DNA of 64,000 bases from Algoriphagus mannitolivorans DSM 15301 (GTDB taxonomy: Bacteria > Bacteroidota > Bacteroidia > Cytophagales > Cyclobacteriaceae). Made by a program: the position numbers and the translations under genes. The notes below the pieces were generated by a model that worked only from the letters and a program-made list of their open reading frames with translations, did no database searches and was not told where the DNA came from. Below are positions 1-8,975 of the stretch, in pieces (position 1 is the first letter of the stretch; every line of letters begins with the position of its first letter). The DNA lies in contig NZ_AUBV01000005.1 of NCBI RefSeq assembly GCF_000429425.1, positions 186,001 to 250,000 of the forward strand, in the 5' to 3' direction.

Positions 1-10
1 CAGAAGCTTC

Positions 11-30
11 TATCCTGATAGGGCAGGATA
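11..30. promoter_or_regulatory. Putative operator, inverted repeat TATCCTG-N6-CAGGATA
   Basis: A perfect 7-bp inverted repeat with a 6-bp spacer lies 50 bases before the start of the first sugar operon. Its right half plus four preceding bases (AGGGCAGGATAG, 20-31) recurs exactly at 21376-21387 upstream of the permease of the rhamnose cluster, and the left half TATCCTG recurs at 21224-21230 in the same divergent region. Repressor binding, possibly by the GntR protein encoded at 17955-18992, is inference. Confidence 0.45.
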
Positions 31-79
31 GTCCCTGAAGGCCTTTTTTATAGGTTACCTATTCATTCAAGATCCCAAA

Positions 80-1138
80 ATGAACCTAGGAAATTCCCGA
101 AGCTGGAAATACAAACTATCCAATACCCATCAAATCGGTGGAATAGAAACCTCTATTCTGGATAATGGGGCCGGAAAAGGAGTACGGATTGCCTGGGTCA
201 ATACCGGAACAGGGCTAAGGTATAAATTGGTCCTGGATCGGGGGATTGACATTTTGGATGCCTTTTTCAATGAAAATAGCCTAGCCTGGATTTCCCATGC
301 TGGCATAACAGCCCCACAGCCTTTTTCCAATCAGGGAATCGATTGGCTCCGAACTTTTGGGGGAGGCTTGTTGACGACCTGTGGTCTTTCCAATGCCGGG
401 CCACCTAATGTGGACGAAGGAGGTTCCAGAGGCCTACATGGCAATTATTCCAATACCCCTGCAGAATTGGTGTCCATCAAGCAGCCGGATATTTTCTCGG
501 GTGACCTGAGCTTTGAAATTGTAGCTAAAGTGCGCGAGACCGCTACTTTCGGTCCTAGCTTGGAAATGCTGCGAAAAATCTCCGGTGTCTTGGGTGTTCC
601 TGAAATAAGAATTCAAGATAAAGTCACCAATCTGGGAAATTCTCCCGCTCCTCATATGCTGCTCTATCATATTAATTGTGGCTGGCCGCTCATCGATGAA
701 GGAACAAGAATTGTTTGGATGGGGGAAAAGAAACCGAAAGCTACCGACGCCAATAACACCGAGTTTAATAGAAAACATGAGTTTACCCGATGCGCTGCTC
801 CTATGGATGAGCACTCGGGGTTTGGGGAAGATGTGGCTTTTATTGATCCAAAAGCAGATTCTACCGGAAAAGTCGTCTGTGGGTATGCCAATGATGAATT
901 GGGATTGGCCTTAAGAATCTCCTTTTCCAAAAATCAGATGCCTTGGTTGATCAATTGGCAGCATTGGGGTAAAAATGAGTATGTGACTGCACTTGAGCCA
1001 GCGACTCATCCTCCCATCGGTCAGGCTCAGGCTAGGGAAAACGGAACTCTGATTCTTTTAAAACCGGGAGAAAGCCGAACTTATGACTTGAGGATGGAAG
1101 TATTGACGGGACAAAATGTAAGAGAGTTTAAAGTTTGA
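80..1138 (+). CDS. DUF4432 family protein (aldose 1-epimerase superfamily)
   Basis: A 352-residue cytoplasmic protein without signal peptide. The sequence resembles DUF4432, a branch of the galactose-mutarotase-like beta-sandwich superfamily. Visible landmarks are FGGGLLTTCGLSNAG at about 93-107, HGNYSNTPAE at 120-129, YHINCGWPLIDEG at about 196-208 and EPATHPPIGQAQARENG near residue 305. The probable role is anomer interconversion or binding of a free sugar or sugar acid. It is the first gene of a four-gene plus-strand operon with two isomerase-like proteins and a Gfo/Idh oxidoreductase, which fits a sugar catabolic pathway whose substrate I cannot name. The last codons (REFKV and the stop) are made of a heptamer repeat that continues into the intergenic space. 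Confidence 0.82.
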   Translation: MNLGNSRSWKYKLSNTHQIGGIETSILDNGAGKGVRIAWVNTGTGLRYKLVLDRGIDILDAFFNENSLAWISHAGITAPQPFSNQGIDWLRTFGGGLLTTCGLSNAGPPNVDEGGSRGLHGNYSNTPAELVSIKQPDIFSGDLSFEIVAKVRETATFGPSLEMLRKISGVLGVPEIRIQDKVTNLGNSPAPHMLLYHINCGWPLIDEGTRIVWMGEKKPKATDANNTEFNRKHEFTRCAAPMDEHSGFGEDVAFIDPKADSTGKVVCGYANDELGLALRISFSKNQMPWLINWQHWGKNEYVTALEPATHPPIGQAQARENGTLILLKPGESRTYDLRMEVLTGQNVREFKV

Positions 1139-1152
1139 AGTTTAAAGTTTAA
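1125..1152. repeat. Heptad tandem repeat overlapping a stop codon
   Basis: Four consecutive 7-mers AGTTTAA, AGTTTGA, AGTTTAA, AGTTTAA. The TGA stop of the DUF4432 gene (1136-1138) lies inside the second unit, so the repeat encodes the C-terminal residues and continues past the stop. Confidence 0.85.
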
Positions 1153-1182
1153 AATAAAGAATTCAGAGAGCTTGGTGAATTT

Positions 1183-1237
1183 TCCAATCTTTCAATTTTC
1201 CAATAGTAAATAACTCAATAACCTAATAACCAATATC
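1183..1237. repeat. Heptad-period degenerate repeat abutting a start codon
   Basis: Seven-base periodicity runs as TCCAATC, TTTCAAT, TTTCCAA and then AACTCAA, TAACCTA, ATAACCA up to the ATG at 1238. Related AATAACC-type heptads occur before the starts at 2553, 12083 and 23150. Confidence 0.75.
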
Positions 1238-2446
1238 ATGAGTTTAGCCAAAAAGGCCCTAGAGCAGGGCGAAGGAATTTTAAGATTGACCCCAACCTGG
1301 GTGCCGAGATCCTTTTGTGTGCCTGGAAGAAGGATCAAACTTCATCCGGATGATTATTACGCTTTGGGAGGTGCCAGAGGAGGAATAGATGAGCGTTGGT
1401 TTGCCTCTACCACTGCTGCGCAAAATGGCCCATTGACCTCCAAAAATGAAGGTCTAAGCCATGTCGCCTTTGAAGAAGGGGGAAAAACAGAACTTTTCCT
1501 TTTGAAGGATGCCATTGATGAGTTGGGCGCCCAGATTATCGGTTCCAGACTTTGGGATAAATACAAATCCTGGCCGATGTACTCCAAGTTTTTTGACAAT
1601 ATGGGGCCTTTGCCTCACCATATTCATCCCAGTGATGAATTTGGCAAATTGACTGGGCAAAACGGAAAGCCGGAAGCGTATTATTTTCCTCCACAAGTCA
1701 ATAATCATGGGGGTGATTTTCCCTATACCTTCTTCGGAATTGCTCCGGGGACGAGTAAGGATACTATCCTGGATTGTCTAAAAAACTTCACCAAAGGAGA
1801 CAACAAAATCACCAATTACTCCCAGGCATTTCGATTACAGCCAGGAACAGGCTGGGATGTACCTCCGGGAATGCTTCATGCTCCGGGATCGCTTTGCACC
1901 TATGAGCCTCAGAAGGCCTCCGATATCTTCGCGATGTACCAATCCTTGGTGAACGAGGCAATTATCCCTGAGGAATTGCTTTGGAATGCCACACCGAAAA
2001 ACCGGTGGGGAGATTATGAGCTCCTGGTGGAAATGATCGACTGGGATCTGAATGTGAATCCAAATCTGATGGACAATCATTACATGGAGCCTCGTCCTGT
2101 TCATGGAGTGGAAGAAATGCATGCTGCAGGATATCATGAAACCTGGATTTGCTACCGTTCCAGAGACTATAGCGCCAAAGAGCTAACTGTGTATCCAGGT
2201 CAGACAGTAATGATTAAAGACAATGCCGCCTACGGATTTATTATGATGCAAGGCTATGGGAAAATGGGTGCTTGGGATATCGAGACTCCAGCCATGATCC
2301 GATTTGGCCAACTGACTCATGATGAATATTTCGTGTCTGAGGATGCCGCAAAAGCAGGCGTGAAAATCACGAATCTTTCCAAAACAGATCCAATCGTGAT
2401 GCTAAAGCACTTCGGTCCGGATAATCCTGATTTGGTAATTAAATAA
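1238..2446 (+). CDS. Cupin-fold sugar isomerase-like protein
   Basis: A 402-residue protein with a metal-binding double-cupin pattern like class I mannose-6-phosphate isomerases. HHIHPSDE at 127-134, E146 in KPEAYYF, and H214 in PPGMLHAPG form an expected HxH...E...H metal site. A second cupin-like half follows ([16 protein letters not shown] at about 320-335). No signal peptide, so it should act in the cytoplasm. It sits between the DUF4432 gene and a TIM-barrel isomerase in the same orientation. A role in isomerising a sugar or sugar phosphate is inferred from fold and context; the substrate is unknown. Confidence 0.7.
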   Translation: MSLAKKALEQGEGILRLTPTWVPRSFCVPGRRIKLHPDDYYALGGARGGIDERWFASTTAAQNGPLTSKNEGLSHVAFEEGGKTELFLLKDAIDELGAQIIGSRLWDKYKSWPMYSKFFDNMGPLPHHIHPSDEFGKLTGQNGKPEAYYFPPQVNNHGGDFPYTFFGIAPGTSKDTILDCLKNFTKGDNKITNYSQAFRLQPGTGWDVPPGMLHAPGSLCTYEPQKASDIFAMYQSLVNEAIIPEELLWNATPKNRWGDYELLVEMIDWDLNVNPNLMDNHYMEPRPVHGVEEMHAAGYHETWICYRSRDYSAKELTVYPGQTVMIKDNAAYGFIMMQGYGKMGAWDIETPAMIRFGQLTHDEYFVSEDAAKAGVKITNLSKTDPIVMLKHFGPDNPDLVIK

Positions 2447-2454
2447 TTATCAAC

Positions 2455-2552
2455 AGACCACGGACCACAGTCCACAGAACTTAAATACGGTTGACTGTCG
2501 ACTGTGGACCGTTGACCTATCGAATAAACAAAATAACCTAATAACCAATACC
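2455..2552. repeat. Two heptad arrays forming an imperfect inverted repeat, then AATAACC heptads
   Basis: The first array is AGACCAC, GGACCAC, AGTCCAC (2455-2475). The second is GGTTGAC, TGTCGAC, TGTGGAC, CGTTGAC (2489-2516). Bases 2461-2477 and 2495-2511 pair at 15 of 17 positions, so the two arrays could form a hairpin. They are followed by AAAATAA, CCTAATA, ACCAATA ending two bases before the ATG at 2553. Confidence 0.75.
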
Positions 2553-3575
2553 ATGAACAATTTCCCTAAACTCCATAATGCCACCTGGCCTGGATTAGTG
2601 GGCAAAGGCCCAGATTCCGAGCCGGTAATTCCCTTTGACACTTTGCTCCAAATGACCGCAGCAGCGGAAGTGAATGGGGTGAAATTCGATGGAATCGACG
2701 TGGGTCTGCTAGAGCCTCATTTTGATTTGAATAATCCTGACGAACCAAAAAAACTTGCCGATAAAGTTGCCAAATACAACCTGAATGTAGGTTCTCTGGT
2801 GGCTCCGATTTGGGCAGGATCTGCGATGGGAAGTATGGACCAGCGCAAAACCTTTGTGGATATGGTCCGCAAATCCTGTGAATTTGGCCAAAAGTTGAAA
2901 GATCTGGGAGTGAGACATTACGGAGTGGTCAGGATTGATTCAGCGGCAGGGGTCTCTGATTGGGCAAAAGACCCCATTGGGAATACCAAGCTGATAGCAG
3001 AGACCTTTCAGGAAGCCTGTGATGTTGCTGCTGGATTTGGAGAAAAGCTTGCGGCAGAAGGCGAAATCTGCTGGGGAGCTATGCATAGCTGGAAGCATAT
3101 GGTGGAATTGCTGGAAATGGTCAATCGCCCCAACATAGGATTCCAGGCGGATATGTCCCATACTTTCCTTTACACGATGGGATACAATGCTCCTGACCAT
3201 AGAATTCTTCCTTTGGATGCCGAATTGAAAGACAGAGAGGCAGTAAAAGCAGCTTTGAAAATTGTCACAGATGCCCTTCGTCCTTGGACGATTGATTTCC
3301 ATGTTGCCCAAAATGACGGATCAGTCTTTGGATCAGGCTCTCACGATAAAACTGGCCGTCACTGCCAAGCAACAGACCCTAACGGGGTGTTGGATATTGC
3401 CCATGATGCCGGTTACTGGCTGAGAGATGAAAAAGGAGAGTTGACCAAGGCATTTCAGCATATCTGCTGGGATGGTTGCATGTTCCCCAATGCCGTGATG
3501 GAAAACCAGCAAACCTGGAATGATATCCTCGCAGCAATGATCAAAGTGAGGGAAGCACACGGGTGGAACGGTTGA
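2553..3575 (+). CDS. Sugar phosphate isomerase/epimerase family TIM barrel
   Basis: A 340-residue protein of the AP-endonuclease-2-like TIM-barrel family (xylose isomerase-like sugar isomerases and epimerases). Metal-ligand-type segments are visible: FDGIDVG near 48, E in [14 protein letters not shown] around 170, FQADMSHTF near 198 and [10 protein letters not shown] near 248. No signal peptide, so it is cytoplasmic. Third gene of the first sugar operon. Likely converts a keto or aldo sugar intermediate in the same pathway as the downstream Gfo/Idh enzyme; the exact reaction is not resolvable from sequence alone. Confidence 0.78.
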   Translation: MNNFPKLHNATWPGLVGKGPDSEPVIPFDTLLQMTAAAEVNGVKFDGIDVGLLEPHFDLNNPDEPKKLADKVAKYNLNVGSLVAPIWAGSAMGSMDQRKTFVDMVRKSCEFGQKLKDLGVRHYGVVRIDSAAGVSDWAKDPIGNTKLIAETFQEACDVAAGFGEKLAAEGEICWGAMHSWKHMVELLEMVNRPNIGFQADMSHTFLYTMGYNAPDHRILPLDAELKDREAVKAALKIVTDALRPWTIDFHVAQNDGSVFGSGSHDKTGRHCQATDPNGVLDIAHDAGYWLRDEKGELTKAFQHICWDGCMFPNAVMENQQTWNDILAAMIKVREAHGWNG

Positions 3576-3667
3576 TTTGAAGTTTGATATTCGAGATTTG
3601 AAATTCTCGTTTGTCAATTTCAATTCATCTCAAATTTCAAATGACATAAATTTCAAATTCTAAAGAC
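3574..3667. repeat. Heptad-period repeat filling an operon gap
   Basis: Units GATTTGA, AGTTTGA, TATTCGA, GATTTGA, AATTCTC (3574-3608) start on the TGA stop of the upstream gene. TCAAATT, TCAAATG, ACATAAA, TTTCAAA, TTCTAAA (3630-3664) end three bases before the ATG at 3668. Confidence 0.7.
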
Positions 3668-4834
3668 ATGAGTAATAAAAAACTAATTCGAGTAGGTCTG
3701 ATCGGCACTGGGCTGATGGGCCGAATCCATACCAATGGCTACAAGCGTTTGGCTGATTTTTTTCCAGAATACGAATATAATCCCGTGCTCCAAGCTTGCT
3801 GCTCTAGACGGGAGGCAAATGCCAAGGCATTTGCAGATCGCTGGGGATATGCTTCCTATGAAACAGACTGGAGAAAAATCATTGAGCGGGACGATATCGA
3901 CGCTGTGGATATCTGTACCCCAAACGATACTCACGCAGAAATAGCGATAGCAGCAGCTAAAGCTGGTAAAATGATTCTATGTGAAAAACCATTGGCAAGA
4001 ACGGTCGCTGAGGCTGAAGGAATGGTCAAAGCCGTGGAAGAGGCAGGAGTGCAAAACACCGTTTGGTATAATTACCGAAGAATTCCTGCGGTCACATTGG
4101 CCAAAAACATTGTAGCTTCTGGAAAGCTGGGTAAGATTTTCCATTACCGAGCCAACTTCCTTCAGGACTGGACTATCAATCCGGATTTGCCTCAGGGCGG
4201 GGATGCGCTGTGGAGACTGGATGTAGAGGCTGCGGGTTCTGGTGTGACAGGAGATTTGTTGGCACATTGTATTGATACCGCCATGTGGATCAATGGTGGA
4301 ATCAAAGATGTATCTGCCGTGACCGAGACCTTCATCAAAGAGCGGGTTCATCAAGGCACCGGTCAGGTGCAAAAAGTAGGCATTGACGATGCCTGTATAT
4401 TTCATTGTCATTTTGACAATGGCTCCTTGGGGCTCTTTGAGGCCACTCGCTATGCAAGAGGTCACAAAGCTCTATACACCTTGGAAATCAATGGAGAGCA
4501 TGCTTCTATCCGTTGGGATTTGCATGACATGAACCGACTGGAATATTTTGACCATAGCGACGAAGGAAAAGTAAGGGGCTGGAGATCCATTCACATCACT
4601 GATGGAGATCATCCCTACATGAATCGCTGGTGGATTCCGGGAACTTCCATCGGATATGAGCATTCATTTATCCACCAAGTTGCGGATTTCTTCTACAGCC
4701 TTCAATCGGGCGAACCTTGCCACCCCACCTTCCGGGATGCTTTCGAAACGCAGAAAGTTTGTGAAGCAGTCATCAACTCAGCCAATGAAAGGGCTTGGAA
4801 AGACACAGGGGTGGATTGGGTAGAGAAAGTATAA
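3668..4834 (+). CDS. Gfo/Idh/MocA family NAD(P)-dependent oxidoreductase
   Basis: A 388-residue dehydrogenase. The N-terminal Rossmann fold shows GLIGTGLMG at 10-18 and the family signature CEKP at 105-108. The substrate domain carries GDLLAHCID with D196 and H200 in the usual catalytic positions. No export signal, so it is cytoplasmic. Last gene of the operon that begins at 80, followed by a hairpin terminator. It probably oxidises a hydroxyl of a sugar or cyclitol; the partner enzymes suggest a keto-sugar intermediate, but the substrate remains open. Confidence 0.85.
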   Translation: MSNKKLIRVGLIGTGLMGRIHTNGYKRLADFFPEYEYNPVLQACCSRREANAKAFADRWGYASYETDWRKIIERDDIDAVDICTPNDTHAEIAIAAAKAGKMILCEKPLARTVAEAEGMVKAVEEAGVQNTVWYNYRRIPAVTLAKNIVASGKLGKIFHYRANFLQDWTINPDLPQGGDALWRLDVEAAGSGVTGDLLAHCIDTAMWINGGIKDVSAVTETFIKERVHQGTGQVQKVGIDDACIFHCHFDNGSLGLFEATRYARGHKALYTLEINGEHASIRWDLHDMNRLEYFDHSDEGKVRGWRSIHITDGDHPYMNRWWIPGTSIGYEHSFIHQVADFFYSLQSGEPCHPTFRDAFETQKVCEAVINSANERAWKDTGVDWVEKV

Positions 4835-4866
4835 AAGGCTGAAGTCTAAATTTTGAAATATGAAAA

Positions 4867-4896
4867 GGCTCAAATCGAATGGTTTGGGCCATTTTT
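4867..4896 (+). terminator. Rho-independent terminator of the first sugar operon
   Basis: Stem GGCTCAAATC / GGTTTGGGCC with GAAT loop, followed by ATTTTT. Its core is nearly identical to the terminator at 5626-5657. Confidence 0.75.
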
Positions 4897-5008
4897 CTGA
4901 ATAGCTATTGGCTTTAATTTTAAGCGAGGGACTTAGCTTACTAGTTGGGGTTAATTGAACCATTCCCAGAATTTGAATCGTTGAGGAATTAAATTGTAAC
5001 TTTATGCT

Positions 5009-5269
5009 ATGAAACAACTATTTGAAATAGAGACGGATAGACCAGAGGTGCTGGATGAGTTTAGAAAGCTTGCCCGCAAGTATAAGTTGAGCTTTAGAGA
5101 ATGGAAATTGGCAAAAAGTGAAAATCCATCTCCTAGTGGTGATCCATTTTTTGACAACCCTGAAGTTGTTAAGGAGATTCTTAGAAGAAAAAAAGAAATG
5201 GAATCTGGAGATATTGAATCAGTAAAATTATCTGAAGAGGCAATTAAAAAGCTTTTTGATGTGATATGA
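5009..5269 (+). CDS. Putative antitoxin of the YoeB pair
   Basis: A charged 86-residue protein overlapping the YoeB-like toxin gene by 4 bases (ATGA). I do not see a named antitoxin family. The N-terminal KQLFEIETDRPEVLDEFRKLARKY looks like a small folded region, and the C-terminal half (KEILRRKKEMESGD...EEAIKKLF) looks helical, as in toxin-wrapping tails. Antitoxin function is inferred from position, size and overlap. Confidence 0.65.
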   Translation: MKQLFEIETDRPEVLDEFRKLARKYKLSFREWKLAKSENPSPSGDPFFDNPEVVKEILRRKKEMESGDIESVKLSEEAIKKLFDVI

Positions 5270-5535
5270 AGTTCAATATTGTTTATCGTCCAGATGCGAT
5301 TAAAGATATCGAGAAGATCGTTGAATCTGGAAATAAACCCTTATTGAGGAAGTTGAAAAAACTTCTCAAAGAACTTGAAGAACATCCAGAGACAGGTACA
5401 GGTAAGCCAGAGCGTTTGAAAAATAACCTTTCAGGATTATGGTCAAGAAGGATAAATCAAGAACATCGCCTTGTTTATTTTATTGACGGCGATAGAGTTG
5501 TAGTCACAGTGGTGTCAGCTTTTGGTCATTATTAG
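5266..5535 (+). CDS. yoeB: Txe/YoeB family toxin (ribosome-dependent mRNA endonuclease)
   Basis: An 89-residue protein matching the Txe/YoeB family along its length (E. coli YoeB has 84 residues). The hallmarks EEHPETGTGKPERLK (38-52), LSGLWSRRINQEHRLVY (55-71) and the terminal SAFGHY are present. The Glu/Arg/His set expected for the RNase site is kept (E49, R61 or R62, H88). The family cleaves mRNA at the ribosomal A site. Translationally coupled to the antitoxin by ATGA. A strong terminator follows about 90 bases downstream. Confidence 0.9.
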   Translation: MKFNIVYRPDAIKDIEKIVESGNKPLLRKLKKLLKELEEHPETGTGKPERLKNNLSGLWSRRINQEHRLVYFIDGDRVVVTVVSAFGHY

Positions 5536-5625
5536 GCATTTTATTTATGATATTGGACACTCCCTTAGAATTGAGCGAATTTATTTTTAGTTAGCGTTAA
5601 GGATTCAATTTTCCACTCTTGAAAC

Positions 5626-5657
5626 ACTCAAATCGAAAGGTTTGAGTTTTCTTTTTT
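5626..5657 (+). terminator. Rho-independent terminator after yoeB
   Basis: Perfect 9-bp stem ACTCAAATC / GGTTTGAGT (G-T pair allowed) around a GAAA loop, then TTTCTTTTTT. Confidence 0.85.
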
Positions 5658-5739
5658 CAAGAATCTAGGGCTGAGGTGGGAAATTTGAATTCCAACTTCC
5701 TTTCGGTTAACTTGGAAAGAACCAAACTAACTTTTGAAT

Positions 5740-6762
5740 ATGAGAAAAAGTGTTTTCCTGTGCCTAGTCTTAGTGGTTGTCTTATTCTCCTGCCAATCCA
5801 AAACCCAAAGCGAGGATGTTCAGGCTGATACAACGGAAGTCACTGAAGAAGGCGTGCGGATGATCCCAATCCAAACTCCTAAAGGAAAATTCAAGGTGTT
5901 TACCAAGCGGGTAGGTGACAATCCGACTATGAAAGTCTTGCTCCTGCATGGCGGTCCTGGGATGTCCCATTTACAGTATGCAAATTTTAAAGATTATTTT
6001 CCTCAGGAAGGCATTGAATTTATCTGGTATGATCAGTTGGGATCGGCCCATTCAGACCAGCCGGAGGATTCGTCGCTATGGACTATCGAGCGCTTTGTAG
6101 ATGAAGTGGAGCAAGTCAGAAAGGCATTGGGACTCAATAAGGATAATTTTTTCCTCCTTGGCCAGTCTTGGGGTGGAATGCTTTCCATGGAATATGCTTT
6201 CAGGCATCAGGAAAATCTAAAAGGCTTGATCATTTGCAATATGATGTCCAGCTTGGACGAATATGAGCAATACGCCAAGCAAGTTTTGGGTCCTCAAATG
6301 CCAAAAGAGGTATTTGCTGAGATTATGGAAATCGAGCGAAAAGGAGATTTCGAAAATCCCAGATACATGGAGCTTCTGATGGAGCATCATTATCCCTTGC
6401 ATGTCCTTCGCAAACCCTTGGATCAGTGGCCCGCCGAAATCAATCAGACCATGGAGCAGGTTAATCCCAACGTCTATGTGTTTATGCAAGGGCATAGTGA
6501 ATTCGGCATCACGGCAGGAGCAAGTTTGGAAGGTTGGGATGTCCGTGATCAGTTGAAATCCATCACCGTTCCGACCTTAGTGGTGGGAGCCACGCACGAC
6601 ACCATGGATCCCAAACACATGGAATGGATGTCCAAAGAGGTGAAAAATGGGCGCTTTTTACTTTGCCCCAATGGTAGCCATTTGAGCCAATATGACGATC
6701 CGGAGCATTTCTTTCCTGGGGTGATCCAATTTATCAAGGATGTAGATTCTGGCTCATTTTGA
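5740..6762 (+). CDS. Proline iminopeptidase-family alpha/beta hydrolase, lipoprotein
   Basis: I start at the ATG at 5740, giving 340 residues; an in-frame TTG at 5734 is less likely. A signal peptide ends in the lipobox LFSC (C18), so the enzyme should be lipid-anchored in the cell envelope. The alpha/beta hydrolase core shows the oxyanion motif HGGPG (70-74), nucleophile S143 in GQSWGG, acid D in the ATHDTMD segment and base H in NGSHLSQYDD. HGGPG is typical of S33 proline iminopeptidases, which remove N-terminal residues such as proline. Stands alone, with a terminator downstream. Confidence 0.85.
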   Translation: MRKSVFLCLVLVVVLFSCQSKTQSEDVQADTTEVTEEGVRMIPIQTPKGKFKVFTKRVGDNPTMKVLLLHGGPGMSHLQYANFKDYFPQEGIEFIWYDQLGSAHSDQPEDSSLWTIERFVDEVEQVRKALGLNKDNFFLLGQSWGGMLSMEYAFRHQENLKGLIICNMMSSLDEYEQYAKQVLGPQMPKEVFAEIMEIERKGDFENPRYMELLMEHHYPLHVLRKPLDQWPAEINQTMEQVNPNVYVFMQGHSEFGITAGASLEGWDVRDQLKSITVPTLVVGATHDTMDPKHMEWMSKEVKNGRFLLCPNGSHLSQYDDPEHFFPGVIQFIKDVDSGSF

Positions 6763-6789
6763 TCTAAAAGCAAGTCAATAATCCAAAGG

Positions 6790-6820
6790 AGTCCAATTCG
6801 GAAGGGTTGGGCTCTTTTTT
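6790..6820 (+). terminator. Terminator of the alpha/beta hydrolase gene
   Basis: Stem AGTCCAATTC / GGGTTGGGCT with several G-T pairs, loop GGAA, then CTTTTTT. Confidence 0.7.
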
Positions 6821-6854
6821 CGATTTCAGAATGAGCATGGAAAATTTAAATAAT

Positions 6855-7001
6855 ATGTATATCCGCTTTCTTACCAGTAGGCCTTACAATGTGAATAAAA
6901 TCCCGATTGAAGTTCAGTTTTAGTCAGCTTCGGTCTTCGGACTTCCGACCGCCAAACCAAAGGAATTTTGGATTGTGGTGCAATTGCGGATTATCATATT
7001 A
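6855..7001. repeat. 147-bp dispersed repeat, copy 1
   Basis: About 139 of 147 bases match the reverse complement of 39418-39564. It fills the gap between two convergent genes and includes the stop codon of the hemolysin III gene. It contains the near-palindromic segment CGGTC...GACCG. No coding potential shared between copies was evident. Confidence 0.9.
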
Positions 7002-7646
7002 AATAATTTGTAATTGGTACACGGCTACAAAGTGAGCCGCAGTACCACCTAAAACAAATAAATGCCATAAGGTATGAAAGTACGGCCGGTTGCTTTGCAC
7101 ATAAAAAATAACTCCCAAGGTATAGCTCAATCCTCCAAGACCTATCCAAACCAATATTTCAAGAGATAGCCGGTCAACCAAATCTTTGAGAAAGAAAACA
7201 GCCAACCAGCCCATAGTTAGATAAATCACTACGGAAAGAGTCTTGAATTTTCCAGTAAAGAAAAGTTTGAAAAAAGTGCCGATCAGGACAGAAGCCCAAA
7301 TGATGGACAGAAATAAAATTGCTTTGTCAGTCTTCAGTATGGCCAAAACCATGGGCGTATAGGAACCTGCGATCAGAAAATAAATCGAGACATGGTCCAT
7401 GATCTGAAGTTTGGCCTTTTTCTTAGGGTTCTTTGCCGCATGATAGGCAGTTGAAAACCCATAAACCATCAAGATTCCGAGACTGAAGGTGGAGGCGCCT
7501 AAGAGATACTTAAAGTCTTCCGGTTGCCATGCTTTTGAAATCAAAAATGGAATGCCAATGATTCCCAGTAGCAATCCAAAACCATGCGTCCAGGCATTGA
7601 GATTTTCCTCCTTGTCCGTTTGGGCTCTTTTTACAGATTTTTGCAT
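6999..7646 (-). CDS. Hemolysin III family membrane protein (TrhA/PAQR-like)
   Basis: A 215-residue protein with seven hydrophobic segments. It has the family landmarks ENLNAWTHGFGLLLG near the N-terminus, YGFSTAYHAAKNPKKKAK in the middle and PYFHTLWHLFVLGGTAAHFVAVY at the C-terminus; the conserved Ser/His/Asp-type residues are those of the PAQR/CREST metal-dependent hydrolase superfamily. The bacterial family is linked to membrane homeostasis, and the old haemolysin name is not a safe function. Single gene; its stop overlaps the 147-bp repeat. Confidence 0.88.
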   Translation of the reverse strand: MQKSVKRAQTDKEENLNAWTHGFGLLLGIIGIPFLISKAWQPEDFKYLLGASTFSLGILMVYGFSTAYHAAKNPKKKAKLQIMDHVSIYFLIAGSYTPMVLAILKTDKAILFLSIIWASVLIGTFFKLFFTGKFKTLSVVIYLTMGWLAVFFLKDLVDRLSLEILVWIGLGGLSYTLGVIFYVQSNRPYFHTLWHLFVLGGTAAHFVAVYQLQII

Positions 7647-7705
7647 GGGCTTGGTAGATACTTAAAATCTTTTAATCCTTTCCAGTTTTACTACTTTAAA
7701 TTAAA

Positions 7706-7736
7706 AAAGTCCTGCCAAGAATGGTCAGGACTTTAA
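7706..7736 (-). terminator. Terminator of the DUF2911 gene
   Basis: Stem AAAGTCCTG / CAGGACTTT around a short loop with an extra CCA/TGG pairing. The A-run on its left is a T-run on the minus strand. Confidence 0.75.
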
Positions 7737-7759
7737 AGCTTTATAAAATTTAGTGATGC

Positions 7760-8356
7760 TTAAAACTGAGTTTTAAACTGCTCCATTTTCTGATCTACTT
7801 GAGTGTCCACCGGGAAGGTAACTTTTACCCCTTCAAAAGCCATCGTGATATGAGCCACTTTGTTGTCATTGGCAGAGATATGGTACTGAAGTCTTTCGGT
7901 ATTTCCACCTCTCTCGGTAGTAGCTTTGAAGGATACAGCATCATCTTTAGCTACTGCTTCTTCATCGATTTTGCCATCTTTCATGTAAGCAAAAACAGAA
8001 GCTGCTTTGCTGTTTAGGTGCACAGTCCAGTCTCCGGATTCAGTTGGAGTCATGAAGATGGAGTATCTTCCAGCTCTGAGATTTTTGCCTCCCACACTTA
8101 CTCCTGTGCTGAATTCGATGATCGTTTGGGCATTTGCTCCAGCTCTCCAGGTCACCCCGTATTTTTCGATTTCTCCGAAAATTTTTCTCCCTTTCACAGC
8201 AGGTGAAGAATAATCAATGCTGATTTTGGTAAAACCAACCACTTGACTTACAGTAGCCGCCGGGCTAAGGGCAGGCTGCTGAAGCTGCGCCATGGCCGCA
8301 AAAGAGGAAGTGATAAAAAGCGCAAAGGCAAGTAGAATTAATTTGTGTTGTCTCAT
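7760..8356 (-). CDS. DUF2911 domain protein, secreted
   Basis: I use the ATG at 8356 (198 residues) because it begins a clean signal peptide, MRQHKLILLAFALFITSSFAAMAQ; the longer open frame upstream has no signal. The mature part matches DUF2911, a Bacteroidota family of periplasmic proteins with unknown function: ISIDYSSPAVKGRKIFGE, TWRAGANAQTIIEFS, VGGKNLRAGRYSIFM and WTVHLN. No enzymatic motif is visible. Confidence 0.85.
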   Translation of the reverse strand: MRQHKLILLAFALFITSSFAAMAQLQQPALSPAATVSQVVGFTKISIDYSSPAVKGRKIFGEIEKYGVTWRAGANAQTIIEFSTGVSVGGKNLRAGRYSIFMTPTESGDWTVHLNSKAASVFAYMKDGKIDEEAVAKDDAVSFKATTERGGNTERLQYHISANDNKVAHITMAFEGVKVTFPVDTQVDQKMEQFKTQF

Positions 8357-8586
8357 TTGAGTTTGGGTTATGTTTTTTTGGTAACCTTTAAAATTAAGGG
8401 ATGTTTTGAAATAGTCGGTGGTCTTTCCCTTAAGGAAATTTATATGTATAGATATACGGGACTCTGCCAGTAGCTGTATTCTATGGTTAAATGATCCAGT
8501 AATAGCCAATTCTTTGATTTATTCGGTCTTCCAACCCAAAATCATGGGGAATATTCAACTACTGGCAGAAAAGCGTATAATCAGAT

Positions 8587-8949
8587 TTATTTATACGGCT
8601 TTTCAAACTTTTGAATGAGTGCTCTTTCTACAGAATAGATCATTCCTCCACAAGCGGCAAAGACCCAAATCAATCCCAGTAAAAGATCCAATTTTCCCGA
8701 AAGAGGGATAAAAAGGCCTAGCAGTCCCAAAAGCAAACCAATTTTCCCCGCCAGAATCATTTGATTGGCCCCTTTGGTCTGGGCAAAGTCCCAAGCTTCT
8801 TGGCTTTGCATGGATCTACGCGTCCTGAATCCATAAAGCCCATTGATTTCCTCAGGAGGGTATTTTTTCATCATTCCTTCTACCAACAGAAAAATCAAAC
8901 CCGTGGTCATAGGAATCCAAAATAAGCTACTTGCAAAATGAAGGGACAT
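8587..8949 (-). CDS. SdpI family small membrane protein
   Basis: A 120-residue protein with three or four hydrophobic segments and the family motif NGLYGFRTRRSMQSQEAWDFAQ (residues 36-57). SdpI relatives include the Bacillus immunity protein against the SdpC killing factor, but most homologues are uncharacterised membrane proteins. No toxin gene is adjacent, so immunity should not be assumed. The 230-base gap between this gene and the DUF2911 gene shows no clear feature. Confidence 0.8.
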   Translation of the reverse strand: MSLHFASSLFWIPMTTGLIFLLVEGMMKKYPPEEINGLYGFRTRRSMQSQEAWDFAQTKGANQMILAGKIGLLLGLLGLFIPLSGKLDLLLGLIWVFAACGGMIYSVERALIQKFEKPYK

Positions 8950-8975
8950 TGCGATTTAGGGAAATGATTTCTGGT

